A stretch of DNA of 64,000 bases from Dactylosporangium sp040605635 (GTDB taxonomy: Bacteria > Actinomycetota > Actinomycetes > Mycobacteriales > Micromonosporaceae). The DNA is taken from the NCBI RefSeq assembly GCF_040605635.1, contig NZ_JBEXDG010000005.1, positions 124,001-188,000 of the forward strand, in the 5' to 3' direction. Shown one piece after another: positions 27,339 through 35,349 of this stretch; the first letter of the stretch is position 1; the number at the start of each line of letters is the position of its first letter. The notes beneath the pieces were generated by a model. The model saw nothing but the letters and a program-made list of their open reading frames with translations. It was not told where the DNA came from and searched no databases. Position numbers and translations under genes: made by a program.

Positions 27339-28118
27339 ATGTCGACCTACGATGTCCCGATGGCGTTCTACCTTCCGCTCGGCGCCGGCCGCTTCGAGTC
27401 CACGGAACACACCCGCGGGCCGTGGGACGCGGGCTCCCAGCACGCCGGACCGCCCGCCGCGCTGCTCGGCCGCGCGGTCGAATCCGTGGCGCCGCCCGGC
27501 ATGCGGGTCGCGCGGCTCACCTACGAGATCGCCCGGCCGGTGCCGATCGCGGACCTCGAGGTCACCACCCGGATCGTGCGGCAGGGGCGCGGTGTCACGC
27601 TCGTCGAGGCCGCGATCGAGCCGTTCATGCGCTGCACCGCGCTGCTCATCAGGGTCGGCGAGGACCTCGTGCCGGCCGCCACCCCGCCCGTCACCGTCCA
27701 CCTCGACGGCGCCACCGTCAAACCCCTCTACCCGACCACGCATGACGTCGGCTACCACACGGCGATGGACTTCCGCTTCTCCGAAGGTTCGTTCCTGGAG
27801 CGCGGCCCGGCCACCGCGTGGATGCGCATGCTGGAGTCCCTTGTGGACGGCGAGGAGCCGAGCCCGCTCACCCGTGTGCTGGTCGCCGCGGACTCGGGCA
27901 ACGGCATCAGCAACGAGCTGGAGCTGAGCCGCTTCCTGTTCGTCAACGCGGACCTGACCGTGCACCTGCTGCGGCACCCGGTCGGGGAGTGGGTCTGCCT
28001 GCGCTCGGCGACCGCCATCGACGCCGCCGGGATCGGGCTCGCCGACACCGCCCTGCACGACCAGCACGGCCCGATCGGCCGCTCCGCGCAGAGCCTCTTC
28101 GTCGCCCCACGCAGGTGA
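27339..28118 (+). CDS. TesB-like acyl-CoA thioesterase
   Basis: A 259-residue double hotdog protein. The N-terminal hotdog includes GPWDAGSQHAGPPAALLGRA (residues 28-47), which matches the long helix of the fold, and the C-terminal hotdog has LFVNADLTVHLLRHPVGEW and a GLADTALHDQHGPIGRSAQS end typical of TesB-like thioesterases. It should hydrolyse acyl-CoA in the cytosol. ATG 27339 is used; ATG 27318 and 27360 are alternatives and none has a strong ribosome site. Confidence 0.82.
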   Translation: MSTYDVPMAFYLPLGAGRFESTEHTRGPWDAGSQHAGPPAALLGRAVESVAPPGMRVARLTYEIARPVPIADLEVTTRIVRQGRGVTLVEAAIEPFMRCTALLIRVGEDLVPAATPPVTVHLDGATVKPLYPTTHDVGYHTAMDFRFSEGSFLERGPATAWMRMLESLVDGEEPSPLTRVLVAADSGNGISNELELSRFLFVNADLTVHLLRHPVGEWVCLRSATAIDAAGIGLADTALHDQHGPIGRSAQSLFVAPRR

Positions 28119-28200
28119 TCGGCGTGATCGCCACGAACATGTGGAACGTCGCCGGCCGCGACCTCCGGCGGTGCACCCGCACCATCGGATGGCTGAAGAA

Positions 28201-28216
28201 TCGTACAGATGATCGA
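28201..28216. promoter_or_regulatory. Probable SOS box (LexA site)
   Basis: TCGTACAGATGATCGA matches 10 of 12 half-site bases of the actinobacterial box TCGAAC-N4-GTTCGA. It is 23 bp before the lexA-type start, consistent with autoregulation. Confidence 0.55.
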
Positions 28217-28238
28217 ATCTTGGCGTATGGTGATCGGC

Positions 28239-29054
28239 ATGGCGGACGGTGAGCTCAGCGATCGGCAGCGGCGCGTTCTGACGGTGATCCGCGGCTGGGT
28301 CGAGGAGCACGGCTATCCGCCCACCGTGCGCGAGATCGGGGCGGCCGTCGGGCTCGTCTCGACGTCGTCGGTGGCGCATCACCTGAAGTCCTTGGAGCGG
28401 CTCGGATATCTGCGCCGCGACTCGCTGCGGCCGCGGGCGCTGGACGCCCGCGCCGACGCGTGCACCGACGGCCGCCGCGCCGCCGCCGACCCGCTGGGAG
28501 GCGCCCGCATCGACGGCCGCGCCGGTCGGTTCGGCGTCATCGCCGGCGGGCTGTCCGACGGTCGGGCGGGTGGTCCGGGCGACCGTCGCCGGGGCGGATG
28601 GGCCGACGGGCGGTCCGGCGGCTGGCCGGGCGCGCGGGACGGTGCCGACGGTGGTTCGCCGGGCGCTCACCGGGACGCCGGGGTCAGCGTGCCGGTGCTC
28701 GGTGCGATCGCCGCCGGTCAGCCGATCCTCGCCGAGGAGCAGGCCGAGGACGAGCTGACCCTGCCGTCGTCGATCGTCGGGCACGGCAGCCTCTTCGCCC
28801 TGCGGGTCAAGGGCGACTCGATGATCGAGGCGGCCATCTGCGACGGCGACTTCGTCGTGGTCCGCCGCCAGCCGGTCGCGGACAACGGTGACATCGTGGC
28901 CGCGATGATCGACGGTGAGGCGACCGTGAAGGTCTACCGCCGCCGCGACGACGGGCACGTCGACCTGGTCCCGCGTAACCAGGCCTATGACGTGATCCCC
29001 GGCGACGAGGCCGTCATCCTCGGCCGTGTCGTCAGCGTCCTGCGCCGCCTCTGA
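28239..29054 (+). CDS. lexA: LexA repressor with extended linker
   Basis: A 271-residue SOS repressor. The winged helix (residues 8-60) reads TVREIGAAVGLVSTSSVAHH. The S24 peptidase domain has the self-cleavage site Ala159-Gly160 in VPVLGAIAAGQP, nucleophile Ser194 (KGDSMIEA) and Lys231 (EATVKVYRR). Between them, residues 71-149 form an unusually long Gly/Arg/Asp-rich linker; most LexA proteins have a much shorter one. ATG 28239 is chosen because earlier ATGs lie in or next to the SOS-like box. Neighbours are not the usual lexA neighbours, so it may be a second LexA paralogue. Confidence 0.85.
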   Translation: MADGELSDRQRRVLTVIRGWVEEHGYPPTVREIGAAVGLVSTSSVAHHLKSLERLGYLRRDSLRPRALDARADACTDGRRAAADPLGGARIDGRAGRFGVIAGGLSDGRAGGPGDRRRGGWADGRSGGWPGARDGADGGSPGAHRDAGVSVPVLGAIAAGQPILAEEQAEDELTLPSSIVGHGSLFALRVKGDSMIEAAICDGDFVVVRRQPVADNGDIVAAMIDGEATVKVYRRRDDGHVDLVPRNQAYDVIPGDEAVILGRVVSVLRRL

Positions 29055-29126
29055 CTGTTTGCAGCAGTGCAATGTAGGGTAGCCATACGGTCGTACCAGC
29101 AGGGATTTCCACGTTTGGAGGACCTC

Positions 29127-29627
29127 GTGTCGACCGACGCCATCGTTGTGCTCAAAGAGGACCACAAGACCGTCAAGCGGCTCTTCAAAGAGTTCCAGTC
29201 CACGGGTGACGGCGCGAAGCGGCGCAAGGCGGACATCGTCGGCCAGATCCTGCGGGAGCTGACCGTCCACACCTATCTCGAGAACGAGATCATGTATCCC
29301 GAGGTCCGCAAGCTCCTGCCCGACCTGGACGACGACGTGCTCGAGTCCTACGAGGAGCACCACGTCGCCGACGTGCTCTGCTTCGAGCTCGCCACGATGA
29401 GCCCCGACGACGAGCACTACGACGCCAAGGTCACCGTCCTCATCGAGAGCGTCACCCACCACATCGACGAGGAAGAGCAGGAGTGGTTCCCGAAGGTCCG
29501 CGAGGGCCTCGGCCGCAACCAGCTGCAGGACATCGGCGCCCGCATGCAGCAGCTGCGTCCCGACGCGCCGACCACCCCGACCCAGCCGAAGGCGCTGAAG
29601 AAGGCCCTCGACGCGATGACCGCCTGA
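29127..29627 (+). CDS. Hemerythrin HHE domain protein
   Basis: A 166-residue four-helix bundle with iron-binding signatures: LKEDHKTVKRLFKEF (first His), LTVHTYLENEIMYPEV (HxxxE), YEEHHVADVL (HH/E) and SVTHHIDEEEQEWFP (HxxxE). Such proteins bind a di-iron centre and O2 or NO, or buffer iron. GTG 29127 is five bases after GGAGG. The C-terminal tail is Pro/Thr/Lys-rich (TTPTQPKALKKAL). Single gene with a hairpin directly downstream. Confidence 0.88.
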   Translation: MSTDAIVVLKEDHKTVKRLFKEFQSTGDGAKRRKADIVGQILRELTVHTYLENEIMYPEVRKLLPDLDDDVLESYEEHHVADVLCFELATMSPDDEHYDAKVTVLIESVTHHIDEEEQEWFPKVREGLGRNQLQDIGARMQQLRPDAPTTPTQPKALKKALDAMTA

Positions 29628-29652
29628 CGACCCGGCATCCCGACCGCCACCC

Positions 29653-29694
29653 GGGCGCGGGGCCGGCCTGACACCACAGGACGGCGCCGCGCCC
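29653..29694. terminator. Hairpin between hemerythrin and MFS genes
   Basis: GGGCGCGGGGCCG pairs with CGGCGCCGCGCCC (12 of 13 pairs) around a 16-base loop. Located 26 bp after the hemerythrin stop and 20 bp before the convergent MFS stop, so it may serve both directions. No T-run. Confidence 0.55.
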
Positions 29695-29713
29695 GTGGTG
29701 CCGCCGGCGGACG

Positions 29714-30952
29714 TCAGTCCGGCGTTGTGGTGGCGGGGTCCGGCAGCAGGGTGGCGGGGTCCGGCAGCAGGGTGGCGAGGGTCGGGAGCGTGACGAGGGC
29801 CAGCGCGGCGGCGGCGACGGCGACGGTGCACGCGGCCAGTGCCAGGGCGGTCAGCCCGGCGGCCTGGGCGACCGCGGGGCCGGCGACGGCGCCGGTCAGG
29901 GTGGCGAGGGCGTCGCCGCTGAGGAAGACGGCGGTGACGCGGCCCAGGACGGCGTTGGGCAGGTGGCGCTGGATCGTCGTCTGCGGCACGGCCCACGTGA
30001 GCGAGCCGAAGACGCCGATCCCGGCGGCGGCGGGCAGGGCGACCGGCAAGGAATTGGCGGTGAACAGCACGAGGAAGCCCGCCGCCGTGCACAGCAGGCT
30101 TCCGGCGTACAGCTGCCGCGGCTGGATCCGGTCGACCAGCAGACGGATCAGTGGGGCCCCGAGCAGGAAACCGGCGCCGAGGGCCGAGACGACCAGGCCG
30201 GCCTGGCGGGGGCCGCCGAGCTCCGTGACACCGAGGGGGATGAGCAGGGCGCTGAGGGAGCCGTTGGCGAGGGCGAAGGTGGTGCTGACGACCAGCAGCC
30301 ACCGGGTCAGCCGTGCGCCGCCGACGACCCGCAGCCCGTCCAGCAGGTCCTCGCGGAGCCGCCGGCGCGACGACGCCAGGACCGGGCGGTGGGCGGTGAG
30401 GAAGATGGCGAGGGCCGAGCAGAGATACGTCGCGGCGTCGATCCAGATGAGCGTGGGGAAGCCGAACGTGAGCAGCAGGACCGCGCCGAGCGGGGCACCG
30501 ATGAGGCGGACGATGCCGTCGGTGCCGGCCGTGAGCGCGTTGGCGCTGCTGAGGGTGGTGCCGGTGCCGACGATCGCGGGCACGTAGGCCTGCGCGGCCG
30601 GGCGGAACAGGGCCGAGCCGGTGCTCTCCGCGGCGAGGGCGGCGTAGACGAGCCACACGGTGCCGGGGGAGTCGACGAGGAGCATCCCGGCGACGGCGCA
30701 GGCGCGGAACACGTCGGTGGCGAGCATGACCCGGCGGCGGTCCCAGCGGTCGCTCAGCGCCCCGGCGAGCGGGCCGAGCAGCAGCACCGGAAGATACTCC
30801 GCGGCGAGGGTCAGGCCGGTGGCCATGAGCGAGCCGGTCAGCTGCAGCACGTGCGCGGGGACGGCGACGGTGAGCAGCCAGCTGCCGAGGAGGCTGACGG
30901 ACCGGCCCACCCACAGCAGCCTGAAGTCCCGCACGCGCAGCGCCTCGAGCAT
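29714..30952 (-). CDS. MFS transporter (enterobactin exporter/MefA-like group)
   Basis: A 412-residue, 12-helix transporter. MLEALRVRDFRLLWVGRSVS at the N-terminus and PLAGALSDRWDRRRVMLATD at the loop between helices 2 and 3 place it in the MFS_3/MefA/EntS-like drug or siderophore exporter group. A 21-bp DNA repeat adds a tandem LLPDPAT element to the C-terminal tail (about residues 395-408), an addition outside the fold. No regulator is adjacent. Substrate unknown. Confidence 0.83.
   Translation of the reverse strand: MLEALRVRDFRLLWVGRSVSLLGSWLLTVAVPAHVLQLTGSLMATGLTLAAEYLPVLLLGPLAGALSDRWDRRRVMLATDVFRACAVAGMLLVDSPGTVWLVYAALAAESTGSALFRPAAQAYVPAIVGTGTTLSSANALTAGTDGIVRLIGAPLGAVLLLTFGFPTLIWIDAATYLCSALAIFLTAHRPVLASSRRRLREDLLDGLRVVGGARLTRWLLVVSTTFALANGSLSALLIPLGVTELGGPRQAGLVVSALGAGFLLGAPLIRLLVDRIQPRQLYAGSLLCTAAGFLVLFTANSLPVALPAAAGIGVFGSLTWAVPQTTIQRHLPNAVLGRVTAVFLSGDALATLTGAVAGPAVAQAAGLTALALAACTVAVAAAALALVTLPTLATLLPDPATLLPDPATTTPD
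29729..29780. repeat. 21-bp tandem repeat inside the MFS 3' end
   Basis: A 21-bp unit starting GGTGGCGGGGTCC occurs at 29729-29749 and 29750-29770 identically, with a partial third copy at 29771-29780. Being a multiple of three, it repeats seven residues (LLPDPAT) in the transporter tail. Confidence 0.85.
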
Positions 30953-31014
30953 GCCCGTCCCCCCAACGGCCGAAGCGGCAGTGTAGCGCTGTCCCGGCCG
31001 GTACCGTCGAGACG

Positions 31015-32574
31015 ATGGGCATGCGAGACGCGGTGCGCCGCCGGATCTGTGCCGCGGTGGTCGTGACGATCGTGGTGCTCTCCGCCTGCGGCGGCGGCCC
31101 GCCGGCCACCCCCGGTGAGACTCCCCGGCCGGGCACTGGGGTGCTCGTCCTGTACGACACGACCGGGCAGTACGGCGACCTGGGCGAGCTGTACGCGGTG
31201 CAGGCCGGCAACCTCGCCTCCCACTTCGGGAAATGGGACGCGCTGCCGGTGTCGTGGTACACGGCCGGCAGCGCCGCGCGGCACAAGCTGACGATCTACG
31301 TCGGGTCGACGTACGACGAGCCGCTGCCCGACGCGTTCCTCGCCGACGTCGCCGGCGGCGCGCACGTGCTGTGGATGGGCGCCAACATCTGGCAGCTCAT
31401 CGGCAGGTACGGCGGGACGGGGCTGCGGACGGCGACGATCGACGAGGCCGCGGTGACCACGGTCCGGTATCAGGGCACCGAGCTCACCCGCAACGCCGCG
31501 GCGGGCGCGATGGTCCGGGTCGGCACCACGCCCGGCGCCGACGTGACGACGCTCGCCGACGCCGTGCTGCCCGACGGATCCGTTGTGCCGTATGCCGTGC
31601 GGGCCGGCCCGCTGACGTACATCACCGAGGTGCCGCTCACGTACGTGACGTTCGACGACCGGTACCTCATCCTCGCCGACCTCATGTTCACCCTGCTCGA
31701 CCCGGACGCGCCGGGCCGGCACCGGGCGCTGGTGCGGATCGAGGACGTCGGCCCGCACTCCGACCCCGCGCAGCTGCGCACCATCGCCGACTACCTCTCC
31801 GGTCGCGGTGTGCCCTTCTCCGTCGCGGTGTTCCCGGTGTACGACGACGCCGGCGGGATCTATTCGGGCGGCGTGCCCGTGCACAAGACGCTCAGCACCG
31901 CACCCGCCGTGGTCGACGCCCTCAGGTACATGGTCGACCACGGCGGCACCCTGCTCATGCACGGCTACACGCACGGCATGGCCGGGGCCCGCAACCCGTA
32001 CGGTGTCAGCGCCGAGGACTACGAGTTCTACCGCGCGCACGTCGACGCCGACGGCACGGTCGCCCTGGACGGTGCGGTCCCGGACGACTCGGCGCAGTGG
32101 GCGCTCGGCCGGCTCGCCGCGGCCCGCCAGGAGTGGACCGCCGCCGGGCTGACCCCGCCGGACATCTGGGAGTTCCCGCACTACACGGCCAGCGCCACCG
32201 ACTACCGGGCGATCGCCACGGCGCCCGGCATCCGCGCCCGCTTCGAACAGGTCCTGTACTTCTCCGGCGTCCTGTCCGGCACGCCGTCCGGCAACCGGTC
32301 GGTGAGCCAGTTCTTCCCGTACGTGGTCGACGACCCCTACGGCACCCCCGTGATCCCCGAGACCCTCGGCAACGTCGCCACCCAGCGATTCAACCAGCAC
32401 GGCGTCCGGCTCGCCGAGGACCTGCTCGCCTCCGCCCGCCGCCAGCTCGTCGTCCGCGACAACGTGGCGGGCTTCTTCTACCACCCGTTCCTCGGCCTGC
32501 AGTACCTCCCGCAACTGGTCGAGGGCATCCAGCAGCTGGGCTACACCTTCGTCCCGGCGCCGTCCCTGCTGTGA
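31015..32574 (+). CDS. DUF2334 polysaccharide-deacetylase-like lipoprotein
   Basis: A 519-residue exported protein. The signal ends in lipobox LSAC (about Cys25). After an N-terminal alpha/beta domain with VLVLYDTTGQYGDLGELYA, a DUF2334 domain follows, recognisable from ALVRIEDVGPHSDP (metal-binding Asp), RGVPFSVAVFP and LLMHGYTHG (the His-x3-His-like deacetylase motif). Related proteins deacetylate or bind exopolysaccharide. The DWEFPHY-like IWEFPHYTAS segment is also conserved in the group. Followed 43 bp later by another lipoprotein gene. Confidence 0.82.
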   Translation: MGMRDAVRRRICAAVVVTIVVLSACGGGPPATPGETPRPGTGVLVLYDTTGQYGDLGELYAVQAGNLASHFGKWDALPVSWYTAGSAARHKLTIYVGSTYDEPLPDAFLADVAGGAHVLWMGANIWQLIGRYGGTGLRTATIDEAAVTTVRYQGTELTRNAAAGAMVRVGTTPGADVTTLADAVLPDGSVVPYAVRAGPLTYITEVPLTYVTFDDRYLILADLMFTLLDPDAPGRHRALVRIEDVGPHSDPAQLRTIADYLSGRGVPFSVAVFPVYDDAGGIYSGGVPVHKTLSTAPAVVDALRYMVDHGGTLLMHGYTHGMAGARNPYGVSAEDYEFYRAHVDADGTVALDGAVPDDSAQWALGRLAAARQEWTAAGLTPPDIWEFPHYTASATDYRAIATAPGIRARFEQVLYFSGVLSGTPSGNRSVSQFFPYVVDDPYGTPVIPETLGNVATQRFNQHGVRLAEDLLASARRQLVVRDNVAGFFYHPFLGLQYLPQLVEGIQQLGYTFVPAPSLL

Positions 32575-32617
32575 GGCCTGCAGGGAACCATTGGGGGACT
32601 CCCGGCGTCAGAGCGTC

Positions 32618-33193
32618 GTGACTTCGGGGAGATTCCAGATCATCGGCACGGTCGTCGCACTGCTCGCCACGCTCGCGGTGACCGGGTGCGCCCGTGCGCC
32701 CGGCACGGCACCGGCGGCGGTGGCTTCCGACGGGAGCCGCGCACCGGACGTCGACATCTACGCGCAGGTGCTGCGCCGGTATCTCGGCAACTCGTCGGAG
32801 AACTCGTTCCCCGAGCGGACGTTCACCCTGGTGTACGTCATGGACCGGACGTTCGCCAACGCCGGCGAGCCGACGGGGAACCGCGGCGCCGGCGTGCCGA
32901 TCGCGGAGGACACCCGGCAGCGGATCGCCGCCGCGCTGGCCCCGGAGACCCGGATCGTGTTCGTCGCCGAACGGTCGGCTGCGGTCGAGACCAAGGACGG
33001 CTGCGCGCAGGTCAAGGACGGTGGCATCCTGATCACGCTCGGCCCCGTGGAGGGCGGCCGCAAGCAGGTCGAGGTCGGCATCGAGGGGTTCGTCGCCTGC
33101 CTCGGCGCGACCTGGCTGACGTACGTCGTGCGGTACCAGAGCGGCGACGGCTGGCAGGTCACCGGCACGACGGGGCCGGTGGCGGTCTCCTGA
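32618..33193 (+). CDS. Putative lipoprotein, unknown function
   Basis: A 191-residue exported protein with signal helix IIGTVVALLATLAV and lipobox VTGC. The mature part begins with an Ala/Pro/Ser linker, then DIYAQVLRRYLGNSSENSF and FTLVYVMDRTFANAG. A late pair of Cys (KDGCAQV and FVACLGATW) could form a disulfide. I recognise no named family. GTG 32618 is preferred over TTG 32591 because it gives a standard-length signal peptide. Probably co-transcribed with the DUF2334 gene. Confidence 0.65.
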   Translation: MTSGRFQIIGTVVALLATLAVTGCARAPGTAPAAVASDGSRAPDVDIYAQVLRRYLGNSSENSFPERTFTLVYVMDRTFANAGEPTGNRGAGVPIAEDTRQRIAAALAPETRIVFVAERSAAVETKDGCAQVKDGGILITLGPVEGGRKQVEVGIEGFVACLGATWLTYVVRYQSGDGWQVTGTTGPVAVS

Positions 33194-33304
33194 CCCCGGC
33201 CGCGCTCACCCGCGGAACCCGGCCGGCCGGCAGAGCCCGGCGCGGCAGTGCGGCGGTACTAAGCTGACCTGGTCCGGGCAGCCGTCTCGAAGGGGTCACC
33301 GCAC

Positions 33305-33919
33305 ATGGCGAAGGTCATCTCCACGTTGTTCATCTCCGCCGACGGCGTGGCCGAGATCGACCCCGACTGGCACTTCCCGTACTTCGACGACAACATGGGC
33401 CGCTGCGTCGGCGAGGACTACGACACCTCGGACGTGCTGCTCATCGGCCGCGAGACCTACGACAGTTTCGCCGGCGCGTGGCCCGTGCGCGAGGCGGCGG
33501 GCGGCGAGGACGCGGGCTTCGCCAAGCAGCTCGGCGACACGCGCAAGGTCGTCGTGTCGCGGCAGCCCCTCGAGTTCACGTGGCGCAACTCCGAGCTCGT
33601 CGCCGGCGACCTCGCCGAGGCCGTCGCCGCGCTCAAGGCCGACCCGGGCATCAAGGGCATCCTCATCCCGGGCTCGGTCTCCGTGGTGCAGCAGCTGCTC
33701 GCCGCCGGCCTGGTGGACGAGCTGCGCCTGCTCGTGCACCCGGTCGCGGCGCGCAAGGGCCGCCGCCTGTTCGACGACGGCGACGCCGCGTACCACCTGA
33801 AGGTCATCACGACCGAGGTCCTCCCGACCGGCGTCATCCGCGTGATCTACGCGCCCACCGAGGCCCCGCAGCAGGCCGGCTACGACGACGTCAAGGACCG
33901 GGTGCCCGCCGGCGAGTGA
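33305..33919 (+). CDS. RibD C-terminal-domain / dihydrofolate-reductase-like protein
   Basis: A 204-residue cytosolic reductase-fold protein. STLFISADGVAEIDPDWHFP at the N-terminus, DVLLIGRETYDSFAGAWP for the second strand-helix and GILIPGSVSVVQQLLAAGLV with DELRLLVHPV later are standard for the YyaP/RibD_C family. NADPH-dependent reductase activity is plausible, substrate unknown. ATG 33305 follows GAAGGGG. Stands alone. Confidence 0.88.
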   Translation: MAKVISTLFISADGVAEIDPDWHFPYFDDNMGRCVGEDYDTSDVLLIGRETYDSFAGAWPVREAAGGEDAGFAKQLGDTRKVVVSRQPLEFTWRNSELVAGDLAEAVAALKADPGIKGILIPGSVSVVQQLLAAGLVDELRLLVHPVAARKGRRLFDDGDAAYHLKVITTEVLPTGVIRVIYAPTEAPQQAGYDDVKDRVPAGE

Positions 33920-34162
33920 CCCGCCCGGCTTCCGGCCGCGCCTGGAGCGGCGGGTCCGCGCCGGGCCGCGGGCTTCGAGGATCCGGTCCTGCGCCGACAC
34001 TGGTGCGACGACCTCGCGTCCCCACGCCGTCGGTCCGCGGCCGGGCCCGGTCCGGGCCGGCTCGCCCTTCGCCGACCCTTCGCGGACGCCCGTAGCCGCC
34101 GCCCGACCGACGCGGTCGTGATCCGCGCGATATCGGGGCCGCGAACGGGGTACGTGAAGGGT

Positions 34163-34381
34163 ATGGGCGAACACAGCACGGATGATGACGCGACGATGGG
34201 CACCACCGGCACGCCGGGCACCGAGGGCGCCGACGCGATCGACGACCCCGACCGGCCCAACGGGTCGGCCGAGGGCGCGAGGACGTCGCTGGGGTTCGGC
34301 GGGCAGGCCGACGCGCCGGGGCTGCCGTTCGACCGGAAGCCGCAGTCCGACGACCCGGTGCACAGCATCCGCAACGACTGA
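34163..34381 (+). CDS. Small acidic, disordered protein
   Basis: A 72-residue protein from ATG 34163, shortly after GTGAAGGGT. It is rich in Asp, Gly, Thr and Pro (EHSTDDDATMGTTGTPGTEG) and ends in FDRKPQSDDPVHSIRND. No hydrophobic core, so probably unstructured. The composition is not that of a frame shadow, but no family is recognised. It converges on the next gene with two bases between their stops. Confidence 0.5.
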   Translation: MGEHSTDDDATMGTTGTPGTEGADAIDDPDRPNGSAEGARTSLGFGGQADAPGLPFDRKPQSDDPVHSIRND

Positions 34382-34383
34382 GG

Positions 34384-35010
34384 TCAGAGCCTGACGACGG
34401 CGGTCTCCCACTGGAAGCCGGCCTCGTCCGACCACGACGCCACGGCGGTGCCGCGGGGGACGTCGCACGGGGCGGGGCCGTTGAAGACCATGCCGGCGGA
34501 GCCGTCGGCGACGCACCAGCGCAGGTGCGCGAGCAGCGCATCGTCGACACCCGCCTCCGTGAGAGTGGCCTCCCACTCCTCGTCGGCGTCGAACTCGTAC
34601 TCGGACAGGTCCTCGGGCCCGTCGCCGACCTGGGTGGCGGCCCGCATCGCGTCGAACAGCGAGCCGTCGGAGGCGAGCCGCACGTACGCCACGCGCCACC
34701 CCTCCCGCGGCGGCAGCGGCAGGTCCCGACCCTCGACGTAGTCCTCGGCATCGGCGTCGGCGAGCTCGAACAGGGAGCCCGCGGCGTCGACCCGCAGCGG
34801 CCCTTCGTCGGTCATCGCCAGATGCTGGTGCACCAGGACGGTGTCGCCGCGCAGGGCCGCGGGGTCGAGCCACTCGGGCAGCCGGTCGAGCTCCGCCTCG
34901 CGCAGGAAGTTGCCCCATACGTACACCGCATAGGTGGGGCCCTCAGGCAGCGTGCCGCCCAGCATGGCCTCGAACGCGGGGGTGAGCCTGGCACGCCATT
35001 CGGGAGACAT
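34384..35010 (-). CDS. Conserved hypothetical protein
   Basis: A 208-residue acidic cytosolic protein. Recognisable features are AVYVWGNFLREAELDRLPEW near residues 28-47, TVLVHQHLAMTDEGPLR and a C-terminal SWSDEAGFQWETAVVRL. It has no signal peptide, helix or cysteine cluster. I do not recognise the family. It lies 11 bp downstream of the PspC gene on the same strand and may be co-transcribed with it. Confidence 0.65.
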   Translation of the reverse strand: MSPEWRARLTPAFEAMLGGTLPEGPTYAVYVWGNFLREAELDRLPEWLDPAALRGDTVLVHQHLAMTDEGPLRVDAAGSLFELADADAEDYVEGRDLPLPPREGWRVAYVRLASDGSLFDAMRAATQVGDGPEDLSEYEFDADEEWEATLTEAGVDDALLAHLRWCVADGSAGMVFNGPAPCDVPRGTAVASWSDEAGFQWETAVVRL

Positions 35011-35021
35011 GCCGGCTGATC

Positions 35022-35267
35022 CTAGTCAGTCGTGGTGGCCCATTTCGAAGCGGTCACCGGCTCGGCCGGCATGATGATCCACAGGATGGGGTAGACCAGG
35101 ATCTGGCTGCCGGGGATCAGCAGCAGGATCAGGATGAACAGCAGCCGTGCCGGCCACGGGTCGATCCCGAAGCGCCGCCCGAGCCCGGCACACACACCGC
35201 CGAGCACCCTGCCCTGCGCCGGCCGGACCAGGCCCTGTTGTCGCATCGACTGGTACACGGTCTCCAT
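35022..35267 (-). CDS. PspC domain protein
   Basis: An 81-residue membrane protein. GRVLGGVCAGLGRRFGIDPW at residues 19-38 is the PspC signature, followed by one long hydrophobic helix (LLFILILLLIPGSQILVYPI). PspC proteins act in envelope-stress responses, often as toxin-like or anti-sigma-linked partners; no PspA or sigma factor is nearby. A good ribosome site, AAGGAG, lies eight bases before the ATG. Confidence 0.87.
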   Translation of the reverse strand: METVYQSMRQQGLVRPAQGRVLGGVCAGLGRRFGIDPWPARLLFILILLLIPGSQILVYPILWIIMPAEPVTASKWATTTD

Positions 35268-35349
35268 CGTCTTGCTCCTTCACGCTGTCTGCTTGTACCG
35301 TCAAGCGTGCGGCAGCGGGACCGTCGGCGGCATCAGGGAACGACCCCGG

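Noticed and set aside
27129..31286. Very long minus-strand open frame spanning several plus-strand genes
   Set aside because: It is a GC-frame shadow. Its translation is Arg/Pro/Gly-rich and has no recognisable domain, while the plus-strand genes beneath it match families.
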